Positions 1-5,332 of a stretch of 5,848 bases of DNA are shown here, one piece after another. The notes under the pieces are model-generated. The model searched no databases and was not told the DNA's origin. It saw only the letters and a program-made list of their open reading frames with translations. Source of the DNA: Candidatus Aminicenantota bacterium. Lineage in GTDB: Bacteria; Acidobacteriota; Aminicenantia; UBA2199. Position 1 is the first letter of the stretch. Every line of letters begins with the position of its first letter. The DNA lies in assembly GCA_030671465.1 (NCBI GenBank), contig DAOVIP010000137.1, positions 1-5,848 on the forward strand, given 5' to 3'. Made by a program: the position numbers and the translations under genes.

Positions 1-47
1 CCCATTATAACAATGGAAATGGTTAGTAAAAGAATTTTCGCTTTCAT
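1..47 (-). CDS. Start of an exported or membrane protein (partial)
   Basis: Read on the minus strand, an ATG at 47-45 is preceded by AAGGAG (60-55) with a 7-base spacer, which is a strong translation start. The 15 complete codons read M-K-A-K-I-L-L-L-T-I-S-I-V-I-M, with glycine likely next. Two lysines followed by an unbroken hydrophobic run are what the n- and h-regions of a signal peptide or lipoprotein signal look like. The gene leaves the window at base 1, so neither a cleavage site nor a family can be named. It is transcribed divergently from mobB and shares the 48-189 control region with it. Calling it a real gene rests on the ribosome binding site plus the signal-like N-terminus. Confidence 0.7.
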   Translation of the reverse strand, partial: MKAKILLLTISIVIM

Positions 48-83
48 AAATGGTCTCCTTATTGATCTGTTTAAATTACTACC

Positions 84-107
84 ATATTGATATTTGAAAA
101 TCAATAT
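84..107. repeat. Perfect 8-bp inverted repeat, possible operator
   Basis: ATATTGAT (84-91) and ATCAATAT (100-107) are exact inverted copies separated by 8 bases. The site lies between the divergent minus-strand gene at 1-47 and mobB. A third copy of the half-site, TTGATAT, lies at 132-138 in the same orientation as the left arm. A dyad with an extra half-site in a divergent promoter region would suit a dimeric regulator. The AT-rich background makes chance dyads fairly likely, so binding is an inference. Confidence 0.35.
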
Positions 108-111
108 CTAG

Positions 112-130
112 ATGAAAAAATATTTTTCAT
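112..130. repeat. Perfect 8-bp inverted repeat with 3-base loop
   Basis: ATGAAAAA (112-119) and TTTTTCAT (123-130) are exact inverted copies around a 3-base centre (ATA). It lies just downstream of the first dyad, upstream of the proposed mobB promoter. In RNA it would form a weak AT-rich hairpin, so a DNA-level role (operator or bend) is more plausible than a terminator. Confidence 0.3.
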
Positions 131-154
131 GTTGATATCTGGTTTTAGGTCACA

Positions 155-183
155 TTGACATCGATTCTTGATTATAATAATAT
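155..183 (+). promoter_or_regulatory. Putative sigma-70 promoter of mobB
   Basis: A perfect -35 hexamer TTGACA (155-160) is followed after 17 bases by TAATAT (178-183), which matches the -10 consensus at four of six positions including the first T, second A and last T. Transcription would be expected to start about 6-7 bases on, at 189-190, which coincides with the mobB start codon. A better-looking TATAAT at 173-178 is only 12 bases from the -35 and so does not fit as its partner. Confidence 0.45.
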
Positions 184-189
184 GGTTTC

Positions 190-675
190 ATGAAAATGTT
201 CTCTCTGGGGGGCTGGTCGGGCAGCGGAAAGACCACCTTAATAATCCGATTGATTGCCTATTATAAAAAAAAGAATATGGCAGTTGGGGTGATTAAGAAG
301 GTTGCCCATGATTGTTCCTTTCAGCCCCACGGCAAAGACTCATTCAGGTTTCTCCAAGCCGGAGCCGACAGTGTTTATCTGTCCAGTCAGAAGGAAATTA
401 TATCCATTAGGCCCAAACAAGCACATGAAGATGCCTGGCATCTGATCAAATCTGATTTGAAAGATCATGATTTTGTCTTGCTGGAAGGTTTAATTCTGGA
501 TCAGGTACCGGTAGCAGAGGTGTTTGATTCCAGAAGACATAAGCGTTTGAAATTCCCTTTGAAAAAGTTATCATTAATTATTTCTGATAAGCAGTTGCAG
601 GAAAAGGTTCCCTGGTTTCATATGGATGATATAAACGGCATAGCCGAATATTTGGAGGAATATGCATATGAGTGA
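190..675 (+). CDS. mobB: Molybdopterin-guanine dinucleotide biosynthesis protein MobB
   Basis: This is a 161-residue cytoplasmic P-loop GTP-binding protein of the MobB family, which assists MobA in adding GMP to molybdopterin to make the guanine dinucleotide cofactor of DMSO-reductase-type enzymes. The Walker A motif GWSGSGKT sits at residues 8-15, almost at the N-terminus, as is usual. Further family signatures are VIKKVAHD (34-41, a degenerate form of the usual K-x-T-x-H-D block), HGKDSFRFLQAGA (47-59) and the Walker B-like DFVLLEG (94-100). Length fits MobB (about 160-175). An in-frame TAA at 178-180 leaves only the ATGs at 190 and 196 as starts, and neither has a Shine-Dalgarno; 190 suits the proposed promoter. 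The gene overlaps the next small gene by 8 bp. No mobA is in view. Confidence 0.9.
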   Translation: MKMFSLGGWSGSGKTTLIIRLIAYYKKKNMAVGVIKKVAHDCSFQPHGKDSFRFLQAGADSVYLSSQKEIISIRPKQAHEDAWHLIKSDLKDHDFVLLEGLILDQVPVAEVFDSRRHKRLKFPLKKLSLIISDKQLQEKVPWFHMDDINGIAEYLEEYAYE

Positions 676-835
676 AAAAAAGGAAAGATCAATTGTGCTT
701 AAAGTCAATGGCAGGGTAATTCCCATGAATCCCTTTGTGGATAACGTATTTACAAATGTCATTGATGGTTTGATTCAATCGCTGGATAAAATTCCCGACG
801 ATAAAAGCGAAATTGAAATTCTCATAAAGCAGTAA
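668..835 (+). CDS. Small conserved-looking protein coupled to mobB
   Basis: The reading frame encodes 55 residues, from an ATG inside the last codons of mobB to a TAA at 833-835. GGAGG (654-658) stands 9 bases upstream, a much better ribosome binding site than mobB has, and the 8-bp overlap suggests translational coupling. The protein begins MSEKKERSIVLKVNGRVIPM, continues with NPFVDNVFTN and an amphipathic stretch VIDGLIQSLDKI, and ends EIEILIKQ. This reads as strand, strand, turn, helix, strand: a compact soluble domain without cysteines or a membrane segment. The VNGxxIPMNPFV block looks like a conserved motif, and I have a general impression of similar small proteins in anaerobic bacteria, but I cannot name a family. 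A role linked to molybdenum cofactor is inferred only from position. Confidence 0.75.
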   Translation: MSEKKERSIVLKVNGRVIPMNPFVDNVFTNVIDGLIQSLDKIPDDKSEIEILIKQ

Positions 836-855
836 AAAAATTAACAGGGTTTGTT
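834..855 (-). terminator. Weak candidate terminator of the propeller gene
   Basis: On the minus strand, directly after the TAA of the long gene, a 4-bp stem (AACA/TGTT, arms at 855-852 and 846-843) is followed closely by seven T residues (840-834). The stem has little GC, so efficient intrinsic termination is doubtful. The location between two convergent genes is right for a terminator, and it is the only candidate in the 20-bp gap. Confidence 0.2.
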
Positions 856-3561
856 TTACCGGATCCTACTCTGGTTACCAATACCCCACTTCCATGCTTT
901 CGTGACCCTGGCTTTCTTTTTAATCGTCATTTTCCCGGATTTTAGAACCACGTCATAAATGCCGGGGGAGGCTTTTCGGGTATCCCAGATGACCCGATGA
1001 ATTCCCTTACTGTTTCGGAGCTTGAAGGATTTCATTTTATTCCCATCGGAATTGAAGATGGTGATTTCTATGGGTTTTGGTCTTTTATCTTTAAAGTAAT
1101 AATAGATGACCAGACCATTGGGCTCATTGGGAGTGAACAGATGGCGGTCTCCCATGAGTCTGTGATTGCCCCAGTAGGCCTGTTGTGAATAATTTAATTT
1201 TGGTTTTGACTCAATATTGAAAAGATGAACTTTCTGATTCAATATGGCTTGATTTAATTCCCTCAAAGGAGAAATATCGGTAAGAAATGCACCCCTTCCG
1301 TAGGTCCCAACAATCAAATCATTTTCCCTGGGGTGAACCAGGAGATCTCTGACCGGTACCGGGGGAATGTTGTTCTTAAAGGCCACCCATTTTTTTCCTC
1401 CATTTATTGAAATATAAACACCAATGTCATTACCGATAAAGAGAATATCGGGATTGTCCCTATCTTCAAATATAACCGATACGGGATAATCCGGGAGATT
1501 TGCAGCAATATCTTCCCAGGTCTTTCCACCATCCCGGGTTCGATACACGTAGGGTTTGAATAGGTCATTGCGGTATCCGGATTTGGTGACATAAGCGGTT
1601 TCCAGATGGTTCCTGGAGGCAAAAACCCGGCTGACATAAATTTCATCGGGTGATTCCAGATCATTGATTTTTTTGGTGAACTCTTCCCAGGTCTTGCCAT
1701 GATCCCGGGTCAGGTGAATCCTGCCGTCATCGGTTCCGACCCAGATGACTCCGGCCTTAATCGGGGACTCGGATATGGTGGTTATGGTGTTGTACATCAT
1801 GTGGCCGCGGCCGGCAATTTTTTCCGGATCGTTATCGGTTAAATCAGGGCTGATTTCTTCCCAGCTATCCCCTTTGTTTAGCGAGCGAAGCAACATCTGG
1901 CCCCCGGTATAAATAATTTGAGTGTTATGGGGAGAGATTTCCAGTGGGGTGGTCCAGGTGAAGCGATAGGGAGGTCTACGGGGAGATGCCTTGGGCATGA
2001 TATTGATTCGCTCACCGAATTTCTGGTCGACCCGGTGGTGGTTTCCGAACTGGGTGGTGGTATATAGCCAGCGGTTGTTCTGGGGATCTACCTTGGTATA
2101 CATGCCATCCCACAACCCGGTTAAATGCCAATCCTCCAGGCCAATTTCTCCCCTCCGGCTGTTTGAAGCACAACGCCAGGCTTCATGATCCTGCAAACCC
2201 ACGTAGATATTATAGGGCTGGGCCATATCCACTTCAACCTGATATATTTCGCCCAGTGGAATATGATACAGATGATCGGTGGTTTGTCCTCCATCAAATG
2301 TCTGGTATACCCCACCATCACTTCCGATCATCATGTGTCGGGAATCAATGGGATTTATCCAGAAGGTTCTGACATCACCGAACATGTTCAGAAAAAGGTG
2401 TTTGGGCGGCCAGCCCAGGTCTTTCCAGGTTTTTCCTCCATCAGTCGATGTATTCATGTGAACACTATTTATAAAAATGTTCTCCGGCTGATTCGGATCA
2501 ATCCAGATTTGATTGAAAGAATCAGCTGCTTTACTGCCTACATTATCTGTCTCGGAGTTCATTTTTTCCCAGTTATGCCCGCTGTCCTTTGAACGATAGA
2601 CTTCTCCGCCAATCAGTCTGTCAAAATAGGGATCTTTCATGGCATCGAATTCCGCATCCTGGTCATTTTTCAGCTCTTCACCGGGTTTGAAGTTAAGATT
2701 TTCAATGACTGCGTATATGATCTGGGCATTTTTTCGGTATAGATCAATTCCGATTCGGCCGATTTTCCCTGAAGGCAGACCATTTTTGAGTCTTATCCAA
2801 TTTCTCCCACCATCCACGGTTTTGTAAATCCCGCTTTCCTTTCCTCCGGCTTCATAATGCCAGGGGGAACGCTGTTTTTCATAGGTGGCCGCATATAATA
2901 CATCGGGATTGTTAAGATCCATGGCCATATCAATGACTCCTACCCTTTCGTTGATATACAGAACTTTCTCCCAGCTAAGCCCTCTATCAATTGTTTTATA
3001 GAGTCCTCTCTCCGGATTTTCAGAAAACAGGTGACCCATCACCGCCACATAGACTATGTCAGAATTTCCGGGATGGATAATGATCTTCGGAATGTGGTGC
3101 GAATGGATTAAGCCCATCAGTTGAAAAGTTTTTCCGGCATCCGTTGATCTGTAGATTCCATTGCCGGCATAGGCGGATCGCGTGTTTGAAGCATCACCGG
3201 TGCCCACCCAAACAATATCCGGATTGGATGGGTCCACACGTATTGAACCGATTGAATTGACCCCATATTGATCAAATATGGGCTTAAAAGTAGTGCCGTT
3301 ATTGGTGGTTTTCCAAACCCCTCCGTTTCGGGCAGATACGTAAAAGGTGTATTTATGCTTTTCTCCAGGGGTTTCGGGCACATCAATATCTGAGATCCAG
3401 GCACCGGCCCGATAGGGACCCAGTTGTCGACATTGAAATATTTTCAACAGTTCTTCATTGAACAAGGTCTGGGTAAAATGGGGTTGAACAAAAAAGATTA
3501 ATTTCAATAATATGGCTAAAATGAAATAAAACCACAGTGAAAATCCAGATTTTTGATTCAT
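856..3561 (-). CDS. VPS10/sortilin-like BNR (Asp-box) beta-propeller protein
   Basis: The 901-residue product belongs to the large WD40/YVTN/BNR-like group often named sortilin or glycosyl-hydrolase BNR-repeat proteins. Eleven Asp-box-like motifs (S/T-x-D-x-G-x-x-W/F) are visible, at about residues 85, 139, 190, 248, 324, 372, 421, 560, 618, 675 and 718; the 421 copy (TFDGGQTT) and those with N for D are degenerate. They fit two consecutive beta-propellers (about 70-425 and 430-760). Residues 829-885 (IEITIFNSDG, HRVIWDTR, SPGIYDVVLKSG) resemble an Ig-like FlgD/Fn3-type domain. A hydrophobic stretch at 8-26 with a lysine at 20 indicates export, but no clear A-x-A cleavage site follows, so it may be an uncleaved anchor. 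The ATG is set by AAGGAGGT (3574-3567), 5 bases upstream. Catalytic activity is not shown; binding or scaffolding outside the cytoplasm is as likely. Confidence 0.85.
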   Translation of the reverse strand: MNQKSGFSLWFYFILAILLKLIFFVQPHFTQTLFNEELLKIFQCRQLGPYRAGAWISDIDVPETPGEKHKYTFYVSARNGGVWKTTNNGTTFKPIFDQYGVNSIGSIRVDPSNPDIVWVGTGDASNTRSAYAGNGIYRSTDAGKTFQLMGLIHSHHIPKIIIHPGNSDIVYVAVMGHLFSENPERGLYKTIDRGLSWEKVLYINERVGVIDMAMDLNNPDVLYAATYEKQRSPWHYEAGGKESGIYKTVDGGRNWIRLKNGLPSGKIGRIGIDLYRKNAQIIYAVIENLNFKPGEELKNDQDAEFDAMKDPYFDRLIGGEVYRSKDSGHNWEKMNSETDNVGSKAADSFNQIWIDPNQPENIFINSVHMNTSTDGGKTWKDLGWPPKHLFLNMFGDVRTFWINPIDSRHMMIGSDGGVYQTFDGGQTTDHLYHIPLGEIYQVEVDMAQPYNIYVGLQDHEAWRCASNSRRGEIGLEDWHLTGLWDGMYTKVDPQNNRWLYTTTQFGNHHRVDQKFGERINIMPKASPRRPPYRFTWTTPLEISPHNTQIIYTGGQMLLRSLNKGDSWEEISPDLTDNDPEKIAGRGHMMYNTITTISESPIKAGVIWVGTDDGRIHLTRDHGKTWEEFTKKINDLESPDEIYVSRVFASRNHLETAYVTKSGYRNDLFKPYVYRTRDGGKTWEDIAANLPDYPVSVIFEDRDNPDILFIGNDIGVYISINGGKKWVAFKNNIPPVPVRDLLVHPRENDLIVGTYGRGAFLTDISPLRELNQAILNQKVHLFNIESKPKLNYSQQAYWGNHRLMGDRHLFTPNEPNGLVIYYYFKDKRPKPIEITIFNSDGNKMKSFKLRNSKGIHRVIWDTRKASPGIYDVVLKSGKMTIKKKARVTKAWKWGIGNQSRIR
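1511..1711 (-). repeat. Near-identical 30-bp direct repeats encoding Asp boxes
   Basis: Bases 1511-1540 and 1682-1711 agree at 26 of 30 positions and begin with 14 identical bases (TCTTCCCAGGTCTT). They lie exactly 171 bp apart, which is 57 codons, so they are in register. They encode the motifs TRDGGKTWED (residues 675-684) and TRDHGKTWEE (618-627) of the propeller protein. The match follows protein repetition, but similar codons suggest either recent blade duplication or gene conversion. Confidence 0.6.
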
Positions 3562-3581
3562 GTTTGACCTCCTTAACTTCG

Positions 3582-3610
3582 ATTATAGTTTAAACCGGCT
3601 GATTGGGCAA
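3582..3610 (-). promoter_or_regulatory. Putative sigma-70 promoter of the propeller gene
   Basis: Read on the minus strand, TTGCCC (3610-3605) is followed after 17 bases by a perfect TATAAT (3587-3582). The predicted start near 3575 would give a very short leader that opens with the AAGGAGGT ribosome binding site (3574-3567). Confidence 0.55.
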
Positions 3611-3645
3611 TTGTTTTTTCTTGGTTGATTGTGCTTTTTGATGAC

Positions 3646-3674
3646 TTGACAATTTTCACTGAACAAATTAAGAT
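3646..3674 (+). promoter_or_regulatory. Putative sigma-70 promoter of the thiF-fabD run
   Basis: A perfect -35 TTGACA (3646-3651) and a -10 TAAGAT (3669-3674, four of six consensus positions) are 17 bases apart. Transcription would start near 3681, leaving a leader of about 30 bases before the thiF ATG. The promoter is back to back with that of the propeller gene, with 35 bases between the two -35 elements. Confidence 0.5.
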
Positions 3675-3712
3675 CAAAATGGGCTTAAATTGAAATTATA
3701 TGCCTCTCAGTG

Positions 3713-4351
3713 ATGACCAAAAACCAAGAATTCAAAAATATCGATCAGATTTTTAAAAGAAATGTCTCCGGGCTTACCGATATTCTTTCAAAAAAAACTG
3801 CGGGCATTGCCGGACTGGGTGGTCTGGGATCCAATGTGGCGGTTTCTCTGGTTCGCTCCGGTCTGGGAAAACTCATTGTTGCTGACTATGACACGGTAGA
3901 GCTTTCCAATCTGAATCGACAATTTTATTTTCTTGAGGATATTGGGAAAAAAAAGACCGAGGCCCTGGCTGTCTATCTTAAAAAGATAAATCCCGGGTTG
4001 ATACTGGATGCCCACTGGATCAAGCTAAACAGAAAAAATGTCTGCAAGGTCTTCAAAGGTGCAAACGTATTGATCGAAGCTTTTGATAAAGCAGAGGAGA
4101 AGGCCTGGTTGATTGAGACCTGGAGTGAATGCTTCCCGGAAAAACCGATAATCGTTGCCAGTGGCCTGGCCGGGTATGGAAAAACGGATCTGCTGAAAGT
4201 TGAACGGTCTGGCAACATTTTTATTTGTGGTGATGGTAAAAGTGACAGTAGTATGGGACTCAATGCAGCCAGAGTGGCCATAGTTGCCAACATCCAGGCA
4301 AATGTAGCCATTGAAATCCTGGCCAATGAGAAACTTCAAAAGGAGTCATGA
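3713..4351 (+). CDS. thiF: ThiF family 2-like adenylyltransferase (E1-like)
   Basis: The 212-residue product has the Rossmann fold of E1-like enzymes, which adenylate the C-terminal glycine of a ubiquitin-like sulfur carrier such as ThiS. Numbered from the ATG at 3713: RNVSGLTDIL (16-25) with the family Arg, the nucleotide-binding GLGGLGS (34-40), the acidic end of strand two ADYD (57-60), SNLNRQ (65-70), GKKKTEA (78-84), EAFD (122-125) and SGLAGYG (150-156). Short length and SGLAGYG fit the ThiF family-2 group better than full-length ThiF or MoeB. Only three cysteines are present (111, 140, 172) and none form the CxxC zinc pairs of MoeB. A GTG at 3710 directly precedes the ATG and could be used; neither has a clear Shine-Dalgarno. 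No thiS, thiG or thiH is adjacent, so the carrier partner is unknown. The stop overlaps fabD. Confidence 0.8.
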   Translation: MTKNQEFKNIDQIFKRNVSGLTDILSKKTAGIAGLGGLGSNVAVSLVRSGLGKLIVADYDTVELSNLNRQFYFLEDIGKKKTEALAVYLKKINPGLILDAHWIKLNRKNVCKVFKGANVLIEAFDKAEEKAWLIETWSECFPEKPIIVASGLAGYGKTDLLKVERSGNIFICGDGKSDSSMGLNAARVAIVANIQANVAIEILANEKLQKES

Positions 4352-5268
4352 TGAAAGATAGTGTTTTCTTATTTCCAGGGCAGGGATCTCAGGTGGTCGG
4401 AATGGGGAAAGATCTTTACCGGGAGACCGAACTTGGAAAAAATGTATTCAAAAGGGTAGATGAGATCTTGGGGTATCATTTTTCAAGAATTTGTTTTGAA
4501 GGCCCAGAGGATGAGTTGAAGCTCACCTTCAATACCCAGCCGGCTCTATTAACGGTTTCATTTGTTTTGTGTTCCCTGCTGGGCTTGAAGCCATCTCTTG
4601 CAGCCGGGCACAGCCTTGGTGAGTACTCTGCCCTTCTGAGCAGCGGTTGTCTGGAGTTTGATGATGCTGTTTTGCTGGTCCATAGAAGAGGCAAGTATAT
4701 GCAGGAGGCAGTACCGGTGGGCCGGGGAGCCATGGCCGCAGTTATTGGAGCGGATATTCAAAAGGTACAAGAAACCATTCAAGCGGTTGAAGGTGTGGTC
4801 AATTTGGCCAACTGGAACAGTTCGTCCCAATTCGTTCTGTCCGGTGACAAAAAGGCTGTTGAGCAAGCGGTGGAAAGAATCTCTGCCCCCAAGACGGTTT
4901 TTTTACCGGTATCTGCCCCCTTTCATTCTCAGTTGATGCTCCCGGCGGAACAAAAATTGTCTGTTGATCTGGATCACACAGAATTCAAGGATTTAAATTT
5001 TCCTGTGCTAAACAACGTTGAAGCCCAAGAAATGTATACTGGTGACCAGGCCCGTGAAGCATTAAAAAGGCAGGTTTCAAGACCGGTTTTATGGCATACA
5101 TCAATGTTAAAATTTCTTCAAGATTATCAAATTAAAAAATTTGTTGAAATCGGTTCCGGAAAAGTATTATCCGGATTAATCATCAGAACTGCTCGAGAAC
5201 TTGGGTATGAAATTGAAGTTCATAATATTCAAACTCTGGCCGATTTGAAAAATTTTAAGAAATCGTAG
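4351..5268 (+). CDS. fabD: Malonyl-CoA:ACP transacylase FabD
   Basis: The 305-residue cytosolic enzyme transfers malonyl from CoA to acyl carrier protein, supplying the extender unit of type II fatty acid synthesis. Visible signatures, numbered from the ATG at 4351, are FPGQGSQ (8-14), the nucleophile elbow GHSLGEYSAL with catalytic Ser88, Arg113 in HRRGKYMQEA (binds the malonyl carboxylate), NWNSSSQFVLSG (155-166), catalytic His192 in APFHSQLM and Gln241 in RQVSRPVLW. These correspond to Ser92, Arg117, His201 and Gln250 of E. coli FabD; no key residue is missing and the length is normal. Another ATG at 4348 is only 2 bases from AGGAG (4341-4345), whereas 4351 is 5 bases away, so 4351 is preferred. 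It overlaps the thiF stop as TGATG, which suggests coupling. No fabH, fabG or acpP is in view. Confidence 0.95.
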   Translation: MKDSVFLFPGQGSQVVGMGKDLYRETELGKNVFKRVDEILGYHFSRICFEGPEDELKLTFNTQPALLTVSFVLCSLLGLKPSLAAGHSLGEYSALLSSGCLEFDDAVLLVHRRGKYMQEAVPVGRGAMAAVIGADIQKVQETIQAVEGVVNLANWNSSSQFVLSGDKKAVEQAVERISAPKTVFLPVSAPFHSQLMLPAEQKLSVDLDHTEFKDLNFPVLNNVEAQEMYTGDQAREALKRQVSRPVLWHTSMLKFLQDYQIKKFVEIGSGKVLSGLIIRTARELGYEIEVHNIQTLADLKNFKKS

Positions 5269-5270
5269 TC

Positions 5271-5292
5271 GATTTTTGCCAGAGTAAAAATC
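5271..5292. other. AT-rich inverted repeat after fabD
   Basis: GATTTTT (5271-5277) and AAAAATC (5286-5292) form a 7-bp dyad with an 8-base loop, two bases after the fabD stop. With only one GC pair it is a poor intrinsic terminator; it could stabilise or process the transcript between fabD and the amidohydrolase, or be chance. Confidence 0.25.
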
Positions 5293-5332
5293 ATTTATTA
5301 AAAAATAAAATCCTGGGATCAGGAGGATTAAG

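Noticed and set aside
574..762. Minus-strand open frame of 62 codons over the mobB end
   Set aside because: It is antisense to both mobB and the 55-residue gene, which together explain the region with motifs and a ribosome binding site.
2185..2592. Plus-strand open frame of 135 codons inside the propeller gene
   Set aside because: It lies antisense to a continuous, well-conserved coding region, has no family signature and looks like a by-product of repeated codons on the other strand. The other plus-strand frames in 997-2827 were rejected for the same reason.
3623..3634. Possible sigma-54 promoter (GG and GC elements)
   Set aside because: The GG and GC pairs are only 8 bases apart instead of the required 10, and a good sigma-70 promoter lies nearby.
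3973..4326. Minus-strand open frame of 117 codons opposite thiF
   Set aside because: thiF has clear E1 motifs across this region, while the antisense frame shows no recognisable domain or supported start.
5271..5311. Intrinsic terminator between fabD and the amidohydrolase
   Set aside because: The stem is almost entirely A-T and no T-tract follows on the plus strand, so read-through is expected.
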